From Anarhynchus alexandrinus (Eukaryota; Chordata; Aves; Charadriiformes; Charadriidae), in the NCBI GenBank assembly GCA_008711295.1, contig VUYV01000016.1, positions 7,372,073-7,436,072 on the forward strand: a DNA stretch of 64,000 nt. Reading direction: 5' to 3'. Each line of letters begins with the position of its first letter. Position 1 is the first letter of the stretch. Shown here piece after piece: positions 27,701-39,952 of this stretch. The notes beneath the pieces were generated by a model. The model saw nothing but the letters and a program-made list of their open reading frames with translations. It searched no databases and had not been told where the DNA came from. Position numbers and translations under genes: made by a program.

Positions 27701-28255
27701 TTTGCAGAACATTCTTATACTTTCATGATTTTGAATTTAAAATATTGAGCCAATAGAAATAAGCATTCCTGTTGTTTATACATATGCCTCAGCAGTACCG
27801 TCTGTCTTTGCAGTCTCTGGCCTTTCTAAACAAATAGCCTGTGGTCGAGTGGCTTTTAAGCGAGCCAAACTCCTTGCTAGAAACCCGGGTATTTGAAGCT
27901 TGTACAGTATTTTCACTGCCTTACTTAGCCTTACCTCCGAGATGGTAAAGGAAGCCTTTGCTGTAGGCCGCTGAAGATGTGAGCTGTTTCTACATAGGTA
28001 CCCATGCTTCCCAAAGGACTGGAGATCATAAACTAGACCTTTAAAGGTATATCAATGGCTCCTATAATCTATTAATTGATGCCATGTAAGTTTAAAGGGA
28101 ACATTCAATAAGTCAGCTAGCCAAATGTTAGCAGGGAGCCCTGGCAAGAATGGAGTCTTAAAATAAAACAGCTTTTACAAATGAAGCAGCAGGCTAGCCC
28201 GTACTATTGCTTTTTTGGTGTGTTTATTCCTTACACATATGCTGTCTTTTTTTTT

Positions 28256-28278
28256 GGGGGGGGTGGGTGGGTGCAGGG
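28256..28278 (+). repeat. G-quadruplex-capable G tract
   Basis: A T9 run is followed by G8, then T, GGG, T, GGG, TGCA and GGG. This gives four runs of at least three G with loops of 1, 1 and 4 nt, a textbook intramolecular quadruplex pattern on the plus strand. Confidence 0.85.
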
Positions 28279-28814
28279 CAGAGAATCTTAATTCTTCTTT
28301 TTTAGATAGTGTATGCAGTTAGTATTCCTTTAGTATGTTTGAAAATAAGTCTGCCAAAATAAAGTTCAACTTTAACATAGCTTTTTCTAAAAGTAGAATT
28401 AAGGTAGTTCACTCCAACTGTAGGCTTTTTAACTTGCAGTACTCAACCTCAGCTGTCAGTTCAAGCTGTGGAAGCCTCCACTAATTTGGCCCTATTTAGA
28501 GTTGCTATTTACTAACTCCGAAATCTTTTTAAGATTAGGGAAAAGGGATTTGAATTCCATGTGATTTTTGAGTGGCATAGAATTGGAGATCATCTTTTGA
28601 GTAGATACTGGACCAATACCGCATTTCCTTATTGTTTTATGGGGCTACATAGTGTAAGCATGAAAGGGCATTGGTTATGACACCCCAACCTCTGTTTCTG
28701 TGAGAAGTGTTGAAAGATGTAATACAGTTGGATTGTACAAACTGATAAGAGTCAAGGGTTGGGTATGGCTTTTTCCCTATTGATCTTCAATGTATGTGTA
28801 TTGTCATGTGTAAA

Positions 28815-29635
28815 TCTGTTCAGCATTTTCCTTAATGACCTGAATGATGGAATGGAGCATGTGCTTATTTAATCTGCAAGCTCTTCAGGCTGGACCATGA
28901 GCACAATGAAAGGCAGGTGTAGAATTCAAAGTCATCTTAAGTTAGAGAAAAAAACCCCAAAAGTTGGATGATATTCAGGGTGGACCGGTGTTGTGCTACC
29001 AGCTTTAAATAGCAGAAATCAGCCACCCAAATAATAGATGGGCAGGAATCTTGGGATTATAGCTGATGACAAGCTGTTGAGGAGTCAATGAGATCCTGTT
29101 GTTACAAAAAAGACACCTGATTTGAAGGTATAAACAGGGTAATGGCATGGCAGAGGTACCAAGTAGTTTTCCCAAACTCTTCAGCTTTGGCAAAGTCTCA
29201 GCTTAGCATAGAGTGCCAGTTTGGGAAGAGAATAACCATCTGAAGAAAAACCAAAGACAACTGATAGGAGGTCTAGAAAACATGACTCCACTAGGTATGA
29301 ACACGAGATCTTTAGACTGAAGAAAACAATAAATGAGATGTAGTAATTTCTTAAATAAGTAGTCTTACAGTAAAGAAAAAGGGAATAATCTGTTCTGCCT
29401 TTGTGAAAAACAAGATGAGAGCAGCACCAGGGAAAAAGCTAGAAAGTTACAGCCTAGGAAAAACTGCTTGTTTATAAAAATAGCAATCCAGTGGAGTAAA
29501 GCAACATGGGAAGGTGGTGGAGTTTCCAACTTTGGGAATCTTTAAGGACAGTTAGAAAAACACCTTGTTTACTTGATCTTCTTTTAAAGCTGGGAAATAA
29601 TTTCCCAAAGTCCCTGGCAGCCCTACTCTCAGGCT
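28815..29635 (+). mobile_element. old CR1-type LINE copy, end of ORF2 plus 3' UTR
   Basis: Several landmarks of an old CR1 lineage occur in the right order. TTCCTTAATGACCTGAATGATGG is near 28,827. A block with ATCTTGGGATTATAGCTGATG is near 29,050, with TGTTGTTACAAAAAAG after it. AGTGCCAGTTTGGGAAGAG is near 29,211. GGTCTAGAAAACATGAC is near 29,269. Further on are GGTGGTGGAGTTTCCAAC, then ATCTTTAAGGACAGTTAGAA, and a decayed 3' end AGTCCCTGGCAGCCCTACTC. These correspond to the last part of the CR1 reverse-transcriptase ORF and its 3' tail. Roughly 800 bp are covered, with many substitutions, indels and in-frame stops, so it is inactive. It is the longest transposon copy I can recognise here. The 5' boundary is approximate. 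Confidence 0.82.
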
Positions 29636-32600
29636 GGGGACTATGTTCTGCCTCCATCTTGTGTGAGTGGGATTTATGCACTTGCAAATGCCTGGGAGTG
29701 TGAGCAGATGACTGGATTTTAGACTTGCTGAGAGTTTGTGTATTTAGTCACTTTGCAGGTTAGATGCAGAGGAAATGCAAGTATTTACATCTCTTGTAAG
29801 CGGTAACAGCTTTTCTCACAACTGAAGGAGGTCTTTCATAGCTTCGTAGGAGAGCCTTCTGCTGCAGTGGATTGCAACCTGCTCTATGTGTGTAGCCATC
29901 CTGAGGAACTGCAAAATTGTCACATGCAAATGCAGATTAAATTATAAAAAAATGGCTTTTGAAATATTTCTGTGTTAACACCAAGAGTGCGTAGTAAGCT
30001 ACAAGACTTGTGAAGAAGTGCTGACAGAATAAATTTAATAGCCTTGCCCATAGGTGAGCTCCTGATGAGCTCCCCGTGGTCAGTCAGATATTCTAAAGAT
30101 GGCTTGAAAATGAATTGTGGTTGTATTTCATTGAAGAATATGAGATGAAGTTCATTACAAATACAGCAAGTAAGAAGGTCAGACACCTTGCTGCTTTGCT
30201 GAAGAGTCTGATTAATCAACTGTTGATCTATAGTGAGAGAAACAATGTAATTAGAAAAATGGATTAACTGTAAGTAAGCTTAAATCACACAGTCTAAAAG
30301 ATTGTGTAGCAGGAAATCCTCTCTTGCGAATTAAAATAAAAAGAAATTTGGTTTTGTGAGCAGGTTACTTTTCCTTTAGAGATGAGTGGGGAAAAAAGGT
30401 CTATCTGTTAGCAAAGTCACCATTCCAGACTTCTGCAGTAAGGATGTTCCTGTGCTGGCAGGAAGGGGGGTAAGCTGTGTCAGTGTAATGCATCTTTACA
30501 GTGCAACATCTATTATTCTGGAGATAAAGACAAAACCGTTTCTGGTGAGGGGAAAAAATAAAAGAACCCAATAGCAAAATATCTTCTAGCCCAAACCCAA
30601 CATCCAGCAGCAAACAAATGCAGTGCTGTCTCCCGTCCAGAATGGTTCTGTGTGCCCATAGTGCTGTGTAGCTTGGGCGCAGGAGTGATGGTGCACTGGG
30701 GAACAGCTTTATCTCGGTTCTCTTGGGCCCAGGAAACATGCTGTTTGAGGTTACAGTTTCTTTGTGACTCCACGTTGCTGTAAATGTGGAAGGGAATGCA
30801 ATATGAATAGTGTGTGAATGCAACTTATGAGTCTTTTCTTACCTGTTCTCTACCCTGACTATAAACCCTTGCATCTCCCTCTCCAGCAGAGAAAAGAAGT
30901 GGCTCTTTCCTCTGCGTTCTCCTCTCTTCTTTTTTCTTTGCCCTGTTTAGCTTGAAGCTTGCTGGGTTTAGGAAGGCAGATGGGTGTCTCTTACTGAAAG
31001 AGAGAAAAGCTTTCATTTATTTGCCTCTTCTGAGCAGGAACATGTGGATGTAAATGCTACTCTACCTGACTGAGGAAACAACACTGTGTGTTCTCTCCTC
31101 CCCGACCCCGAGGTGATCTGGCATGTTATGTGCCAGGTCCCTCCCTGACGAAGACTGCCATTATGCAGTGAGCAGCCCAGCTGTGGCAAATTTAAAGAGT
31201 CACAGGTGCAGCAGTTAAAGCAGTCAGCAGGAACTGAAGCACTAATTTTGCTATATGAAAGACCTGAAGGAATAGCTTGCAAGCCATTTAAGCTAAAAGC
31301 TGTAGGAGGCTGAATTGGCTGTCTCTCCGTCTCAGGACTTCACTTGTATTTTGGTAGTGCTCAGTATTTTTGGAAGCTTAGCCCAACTTTGTTTCTGTTG
31401 TCAATAAATGTTTAATCTTATCCATTTTGTATTTGATACGCATCATCTCTTCTCAAGCCTAACCTACTTACTCAGCCAGTGACGATGTCCAAACCTTTTA
31501 GTGTGTTGCGTGCTCAGTTATCAGCACAGAAGTAGCTGTGGACTGCAAAGCCTTTCTGGTTACTAACGTGTGACTGAGCTCTCTTTGTGTCTTGCAGAAT
31601 TATTTTTTCTTTTTTGTTTCTGCTGGTCATTTGTTCCCAACTATCTTCCAGCAGGAGCTTTGTTTTATGTGCTGATGGCAGGACATCTTCCTCACAGCCT
31701 GTTTCCTCATATGCTTCACTTATCTCACCGCTTTCCCAGACTCTCTTGCCCTTTTCTTTCTTTGCCTTGCAATGACCTCCTCATCTTCCCCCCCTCACCC
31801 TTTTCCATTGTTCTTTTTCTCTTTTGGGGGGATTTTTTTTCTGTTCTGTTGTGTCTCCCTTGGCTGTTCCCTACTCCCCAGCAGCTCCACGTGTTTGTGA
31901 TTGTTTGCCAAGCGTGGGACATCCAGTGGGGCTGGCCAACATGTGTTTTTGCAGCTGCTGTGTGAATCCAGAAGGGACATTTTGGGTATAGAAGCTGCTG
32001 TTTGCTTGCCACTCTGTATGCATGAGTTACCATCTTGAGCATAGGCCCCCTACGAGAGCCGAGGGAGAATGGGAAAGGGATTTTGAAGCGGTCAGCTCTT
32101 TATCCATAGTTTAGGGATTATGCCCACAGTGGGTGGGTTAGATACACAACTTTCCAGCTCTACAACTTTTATCTCCCCTGTATCTAACAGTGCTAAATTC
32201 CAGTAGGATTTCAAACAGTGACCACACTTTTGTACTGAAGTTTAAGTCAGTTATAGGTTAGATTAAGCCACTTTCTGTAGGAGAGGAAAAGTATGCAAAG
32301 ATCTTCAAAGGTCACAGAGTGGGAGGTGATCAGAAGAACAGACGGTGCTTGCAGCTGTGTGCAAGCGCCAGGGGATGATAGTTGTATGGGCTGACTCAGG
32401 GCAGTGGGATTTCATGGTTCCAGGTTTCTGTTTCCTTGTAGCTGTAGTGGTTGGTGGATTTAATGGTGAGACCTCGCAATTTATGTGTTAACAGTGTTTT
32501 TTCAGTAGTTCACTGCCCTGGCATGTTGAAGCTTTGGGAAGCATTATGTGTTTAATGTGACTGATTTCTGAGAACTTCTAACACAAGGGGAAACCATCTA

Positions 32601-35600
32601 GTGTGATGGATCTAGTACGTAGGGGGGGGAACAAAATTCAATGAATGGTTTTGAGACTTGAGCCAACTGGTGTTAAATGGCTTTCTGTTGCACCTATGAG
32701 CTGGTATTAAGACCGCACAATTAGAAATCCTCAAATGCAGTGGCCATGGATTGCTCTTAAGTTAGTTAGGTTTTTGTCCTGGTCTGTTCTGCAGCTGAAT
32801 AGTCCTTATTTTGGAAGGGCTCAGTGGGAAACTGTTGCAGTTGCTACTTAAGATGATCTAGGTGGTTTCTGGCACTCTAGGTCTGAGTCTAGGGAGGTAG
32901 TGACATGACTGGTTGATGTCTACAAAGAAAAGGGCAATGTTTGCAGGTAGCAGTTGGCTGCCACAGGGGACTCGGGAAGACAATATCAATAAATAGCTGT
33001 CCCAAAAGGGAGCTTAGGGGGAAGAGTTTGGGGGGGGTTCAGGTTCAGCTTCCCTTTAGTCTTATTCTGCCCAGCCCTACTGTGAATTGTTCTTCTATTT
33101 TAATTCTGAATTAAGACACTGAAATTTCACTAACTACTATCTGGAACACAGCCTATAATTTCTTTCTAACTCAAATACCATGTGAACAGCAAACCCAGTG
33201 GCTTTTTTTGGTGTGAGGCTTTTCTTTTGTTTTTAATGAGCATAGAAGGTGTCTGAAATATATTGAGAAATATGCAGCTGCTTAAAACTTAAAAATTTTG
33301 AGATACATTTTCTGTGAAATGACATTTGTTATCTTACTGGTTATTTTAGCTGCAGACATTATTTGAAACGAAATCTGCCTGTCTCCAGAGCTGTAGATAT
33401 TTAATTTCTATTTTCAAGACATCCCACTAAAATCAAAATTCAGTGTGATTTGTGATTGCTTAACTGTGCAGCATGCCGTATTCAATCATGGTTCCTATCA
33501 CGTTTTTCAGCTAAGAATTCTGTTTATGGTAATAGGGATAAAGTAATTGTGCATCCTAAGGGGTTATAGTACTTTGGAGTTGATAGCTTCTGGTTCTTCT
33601 TTCCTTTTTCATGTCTTTGCTTTTGAAATTTAAGGTGGCCAGGCCAGAACAGCTACGTTGAGTGAGATTTTTGCCTACAATTTTTTTTAAATACGGAAGT
33701 TCTGTTTCTCATTTTCATCAAAATATGATTCATTGTGTAATTGACATATTCCACTGTTAGGGAAGGCTTTTTTGCAGTTTTGGTTAAACACATCACCTTG
33801 TCCTAAGCTGACGAGTTAAAGGGGAGTCTTAACATCTCATTGTTTTGTGGTTGGTTTTTTCTATTTCCCTACTCTATTTTGTTTCTTGATCATTATTGAA
33901 ATAGAATTGCTGGGGAAAGCACGGAAATGTCATGTCTGTGCAATGTACACCAAATCTGGCACACGTCAAAAAAGGTTGAAGTTTTGACATTCTAGCGAGT
34001 TAAATTGCTCAACATATCTGTGCAATTATTGCTGCTGCGTTGAGGGGGAAGAGGGGAATGTTGGTCTGCTGACCTTGCAACTGCAAGGTTAAATCCCCCT
34101 CTGTGCTGACTCAGACACGGGATGGTGGCAGCTGATTAGTCAGTCATGTGTGCCAGTCCACCTGTAGTGTTACAGCTAGCAAATTAAATCACACTGTGTA
34201 GAAATGACAACAGCTTTGTATTTTAGGCCAGCAAACATCAGCTTTAATGGAAACTCATGTGAAAGAAGCTGGGGGTTTTTTTTGGTGTGTTTTTTTTCTC
34301 ACTAATAAACTCCTCAAAAGACCCCACCCAAACAAAACCCTTAAACCTATCCATATCCAAGGCTTGAGTTCAGTCTGGTTTTCATTTACAAAAATAATTT
34401 GATCAGCAGGTTTTCTAGACAATAGAAGAAACAGCAATTTTGAGTATGTAGGGCTGTCTTCAATGTACTTTTGCTCACACACTAACATACAAAAGATAAG
34501 GGAAGAAATCGATGCAAAACCATTCCGGTAACTAAATGGATCCCTATTAGTTTTCAGGCAATTGATTTATTTTTTTTTTCAGTAGGCAGTTGTGTATGTT
34601 AGCTGCTCTTTTGCTGTGAGTGGGGTGGTATTTCCAATTAGATATTTAACTGTCAATGACTTACTAAGCACGTTCTGTTATGTGCCACACAAGAAACGGG
34701 GTGGGGGGGACAGGGGGAAGGAAAGAAAAAAGTCTTTTTTCTGGTCCCAAGCGAAGGCTGAATTTTTCTGTTATGTCGTTGTTACAGATTACTTTTCTAA
34801 TACGTTGATTTTTCCCAGTGCCATTGCTTTTCATGATTAGGCTTTGGCTTCATGAGAAGTTTATACTATAATCAGATTGGCTTCATGGAAAGTTCTGCTG
34901 TATCATTTCAGTGATGCAGAGAGAACCTATATAAAGCATAGAAGAAGAGCGGTTTCAAATTTTATTTGATTTTTAATGCTTTTCAGGTAGTAGCATCAGT
35001 CCTGATTAGACTTGGTCAAATAAACTCAAGGCTACTGTATTGGAGCTGTGATGCATAGTGTAATGCATGAGATCAATCCCTTTTCCCACTGTAGGGCACA
35101 GCGACTAACTCTGCCCCTTTTAAGACTTGTATTCATAATATATCATTAACAAGAAAATAACACCATATTCATATCTTACCTGCTAAGCCATTTGATTTTC
35201 AGCAAATGAAACTGAATTTTTAAGCCATTAAAGGTGACTAAAATGACAGTGGCAATAGCAGGAAATTCTTGCATTGCAGTAAACTTGAGTCTATTGATCT
35301 TGAAACGAAAGTTCAGTGGAAAAGCTGATGGAAAAAGTAACAGAGCACAAAAAGACAAGCTGCACAACTGATTCAAATGAACTGGCTGGCTGTGAACATC
35401 CATGTGAAAGAAATGCTAATGCAAACAGTGCAGAAGAAACCATAATGGAAAAAAATACTGCCAGTATTGTGACTTCTTGAGTATACCTAAGACACATTTT
35501 CTTATGGAAAAAGAAGTGTTAGTGGTTAGTCAAATAAGCTAAAGTGTTCTGGGATGTCTGTGAAAGCAGGAAATGTAATACTTAAGGTTTCTCTGCAAAA

Positions 35601-36653
35601 ATCACTCTTGACTATGTAATGATCAAAACTTCCAGGCTATCAGTGTGAACATGCTATGTGATCACAATGTGTATTGAAAGGCAAATGCAATCAAAGTCTA
35701 TTATAGTGTTTCCCTGGGTACAGTAAAACAATGCCAACTCCAAAGAAATTTTGAAAACAGCTAAAAGGCAGCTGGAAAGGATGTAAATTTCTGTTACTCA
35801 TTACGTACCTGTGAACGTGTGGCTTACAGAATTTAAAGAATCCGACTATGGGAAGGATGCCCTTTAGAAATATAATTGACTTTCCTGGAGTGAAATACAG
35901 GAAAAACTGACATGGCACTAACAACTTCAGGCCAGTCTGTTATGTTGATGAGTGAATCACGCGTGCTTTCTCAGATGTACTTCTTAGTTTATAGTCTCGC
36001 TGTATATGCAAAAGGATGGAGTAGTTTTCCTACAAACTCGACTGAACAATCAGAGGATAATTCTGAGAAGAGTGGCTGAAGTTCATCAGGGAAGGTGTCC
36101 ATCACATAAGAGATGCCGCATGGGGAAACTTGACGGTGGCCTTTCAGAAAAAGGTGGCAAAGTGCAAGGAATGGTCAAAGGCATGGTTTTGTCATCAGCA
36201 TAAAAGTTCAAAAAAGATGTATTCATTTTTCTCTCAAATAGATCCTATAACATAGTTGGTCTCCTGTAACACTACTGAATTTTGTCTTCAATATCACTGG
36301 TAACAAAATATGGAGAAAAAAAGAGATAGGAAAGATAATATCCAGAGTTAACAACAACAAAAGGTTATATCTCTACCCAGTTCTTAAAAGGGTAGCATCA
36401 CACACTTGTAAAAATGCATACATATACACTGTGTGGCAAAAGAATGTGATACAAATCAGTTCTTTTGTTAACTGTTAAGTAAGGACATGTTTCTATACTG
36501 TACGTGTGACTTCGATTTAGACTATTATACAGGTTTTAAGGGGTTTTATGACTGAAGTTTCAATTTTAAGGGGAGAACTTAATTGCAGTTGGGAAAGAAA
36601 TAATTGTTCTGAAGTGTTTTAATTCGCCAGTCTTCTGGCCACCACACAACCCC

Positions 36654-36667
36654 CCTGGGGCCCCAGG
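36654..36667. repeat. 14-bp perfect GC-rich palindrome
   Basis: CCTGGGG joined directly to CCCCAGG, in a locally C-rich stretch of otherwise AT-rich DNA. Confidence 0.9.
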
Positions 36668-36968
36668 ATTTTTCAAGTGCTTCTGTTTTTCATAAGCACT
36701 TCTTGATTTTTGTATGTATTCACAATGAACTTCATTTGCACCATGCATAAACTACACAGCCACAGATAGTGGAGAAATGTGTTAGGATTTATTTTTAAAA
36801 ATGCTTTTCAGTTTTCATATAAACAGTCTGGGATGATCAAAATGAAAGACAAAGCATAACCCAGATGAAGGGTCAGCATCTGTGTAAACTTGAATGCCAA
36901 GCACATGTGTGGCTGGATTGTGTTCTCAGCAGGAATATGTGTTATTTATCATGTGGTTTTACAGCATT

Positions 36969-37008
36969 AAAAAAAAAAAAAAAAACACAACAAAAAACCA
37001 TAACCCCG
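36969..37008. repeat. A17 run with A/C extension
   Basis: Seventeen A followed by CACAACAAAAAACCATAACCCC, the same style as the A/C tracts at 1.5 and 9.6 kb. Confidence 0.88.
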
Positions 37009-39890
37009 AATCTCTCATTTTAAATAGTGTAAATACATTTGCATAATGAAGAATTCAAAGTTGACATTAGATTAAATATAGTGCTGAAACAGCCATCTAC
37101 ATACCTAGCGCTGAATCACATAACTAGTTCCTGGCTCAAGAGAACCCAAATGAGAGCAATAATGTGTGTCCTATCATGTTATAGCTCTATGGTATACACT
37201 TAACCCACACCATTCTGTGATTTTACGTTTTTGTAGGAATTTAACCTCTGTTTTGGCCTCTGTTGTGTATTAATGTAGTCAAGCCAGCAGCTTTAAGCAG
37301 AGAAAATACATAAAACATGTTAGGGAAACATTTTGAATAAATTCTGCTTTAATTGGAGAGGATTGTAGCATGAAAGCATGACAGCAGACAGTTCAGTGCT
37401 TTAATATCTAAAATTAGATATCACTGTAAGTGCTAATTGAGTAGAAATGTGTTTTCAAAAAGCTGCTAGAACGTGGATATTCCTATGATGACTCCTCCTC
37501 TTAAACAGCTCTGCTTTTATCCTTGAAGGGTATTGCATCAGTACAGATCAAAGTCGTCAGACATATGTTGCTTTACAAATAATGTATCTATTTTCTTTTT
37601 CTTCTAAAAGATATGCTAAATAAAAAGAGTTATTAAGCTTTTCAAAACAACTTGAATAAGATGAAACTTGCCGGTGGTGTTGAGCTGCCAAAACCAAATA
37701 ATATAATGTCAATATTAGAAGAACAAACTATTCCCCAAACAGTCTGTTGAGCTTTTTTGCCAATCAGACTGCACCATATTTCATTCTGGAATAAGATCTG
37801 TAATTCTATGGATAACTCCCCCAGACAGTGATGATAATACTTCAGGTAGATCTCAAGTGCTTCTGCCGCTCAGGTGATGGAAGAAGGGGTCTGCGGTGTG
37901 TGGGTATGGTTGAGCCAGCACTGCCTTTGTTGTTGATGACAACGGCATAGCCAGTCTGGCTTCTCGGGGAGCCCCGGCTGTCTTATTCGCAGCTTCTGGA
38001 AGTGCAGATGGACTGCAGGGGACTGACATGGCTCGGATAAGTGCCTCTTTAACATCCAGGCGTATGAAGTATGGGTGGAAACAGAACATAAGATTAAATT
38101 CCGGTGAGCTTCCCCTTTTTTGTGTCTCTTGCCATGTACATACAAGTAGCAGAAGAAAATCACAAGCCATCACCCTTCAAGGATTTATCTCATGTCCCGT
38201 ACCGTTCCCCCCCGCATTGTATTCAGAAGAAAACTAAGTACCCAGATTATGTGTTATTTACCCAGACTGACATAAAGGAAAATAAAGCCTCTGCTGTTGC
38301 TGCTTCTGCATTTGTGAGACTATGCAGATGCATTAAGGCATCTTCTCTTGTTTAAAATACAAGACTGGAAGGGAAAAGATGAGCTGCTGTCTCGAGCAGA
38401 ACTGTGCTAACATGGTAAATGTGACGGTTGTCCAGACGAATCTCATTTTAATTCTCTGCAGAGATTATAAGGAAGCATAAGGAATTTATCAACTTTGAAG
38501 TAATATGGCTTGAGTTTATGATGGTACAAATTGGCAGTTGATGCTGATGAGCTGTATAGCTGGACAGATGAGAAGCAAATGAGTAGAGGGATGAGGGAAA
38601 TGTATGGCAGTATGGCAAAGCATGTGGTTTTCTACGCAGATGCATTGGGTTCATTTCCCGGCAGCAGTCAGTTCAGAGAAGCAAAGTATTTCAATTACTT
38701 TATTGCAGATGACTTCTGAAACTGTCTTTCAAAATTAAGGAAAAACCCTGATTGGTGTAGTCAAACTCCCTGGAAGCTTAAATGTGAAATCTGTTACTCT
38801 ACAAAGTTTCCCAACTTCTTTCCTGTATCCGTAGTTTGTTACTGTAGGGTTTCTGAAGTGGTTTGACTTAGTCACTTGACTGTTTTGCAGAGCGAAAGGC
38901 AGTGTAAAAACATCAGCTTTTCAAAAGTATCTCTAAACAAAATCAGATAAGCTTCTGGGGGGTAAGAGGGGAAGTAAGAAGGGAAAAATTACAGCCTGGG
39001 CTTAATATCCTGAAGGCTCTAATGCTTGTTTGGCATTCGGTGTCTGTTTTTTCAGGACAGAAGGCAGAATGGGTTCAGAGAGGGCAGACCTGGCACTGGG
39101 AAATCTGAGTTCTGTACTGTAAAGGTGGTCGGATCCTTCTTCAGGATTACAATTTTTAATCATACTTAGAAGTTTCTGGTATCCTAGAATTTGTAGATGT
39201 TCCCCAAACACAAACTAAGAAGAGATAATAGTTAAGGTTCAGATTTTGGCATGTGTGTAGCAGCTCCCCTGCTGTGTTTTGCTGTTTGTGCAAGCGTGCA
39301 TTCTCATTCTAGATAATTAGGTCCTATTTTGCAATAATCTCAGAAAGCATTGGGTTACTTTTATATGTTTGAAATTTCCATCTGAGTTGGACAGCTTTAT
39401 GAAACATCCAATCCTGAATCTGGGACTGAAGACTATATGAGAGATGAATTGAGAGGAAAGTCTAGACACATGGCAAAAGTAGGTTGTTTTTTTCTTAAAG
39501 AAAATATTATGTATAGCTCAGGTTTAGTTCCTTTCTGAAATGGTACAATATTTTGCAAACAATAATAGAACTCGCATTTTTGTGTAGTTTGCAGTTTGAC
39601 ATACTTGGACTCTGATAGTTTCATAAAGTAAAACATCCCACAAAACCAGTTGTAAGAGATTACTGGGACTGTAGCTGCAGGGGAATTGATTGTGCTTTAT
39701 GTGTCATAATGTGAGGGGACATCCACACTTTTATTCCCGGGAAGTGTGTTTGTGATTACTTTTTTAATCTTGCTGTGGAAATGCCTTCTGGCTCTCCCAG
39801 CGCACGTGTACGTGGCTGTCTGTGACCACTGATACCATAGTAAGGTTTGCATTTCTGTGCATTGGGGGATGGATAAAAAGTTTATCTGTA

Positions 39891-39952
39891 TTTTTTTTTT
39901 TTGTTCCTTTCATCCTGAGTCTTGACCCCTTCTATTTTTAAAAAAAAAAAAA
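39891..39952. repeat. T12 run and A13 run 37 bp apart
   Basis: T12 (39,891-39,902) and A13 (39,940-39,952) are complementary homopolymers able to pair as a stem. The sequence between them has no recognised content. Confidence 0.85.

Larger units (their letters stand above)
15746..28814. other. unique DNA between CR1 copies, no gene recognised
   Basis: It contains the 17.2-kb CR1 end, a possible CR1 fragment at 19.4 kb, A19 at 18,075, the inverted repeat at 24,730 and the G tract at 28,256. A minus-strand pair of open segments with splice-like borders lies at 24.6-24.96 kb (see findings). A small (TATC) run of about four units lies just to the left, near 15,613. The remainder shows nothing I can name. 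Confidence 0.65.

Noticed and set aside
30401..30823. 140-codon minus-strand frame
   Set aside because: No recognisable domain, overlapping 86-codon frame on the same strand, and length compatible with chance.
31570..31965. 131-codon plus-strand frame that looks like a multi-pass membrane protein
   Set aside because: Its hydrophobicity follows from a long pyrimidine-rich block; the overlapping alternative frame is equally long and biased.
35180..35486. Minus-strand 307-bp segment with TTAG acceptor and an excellent GTAAGA donor
   Set aside because: All three frames contain stops, so it cannot be an ordinary coding exon. The hydrophobic translations are fragments in different frames. A non-coding exon remains possible but unsupported.
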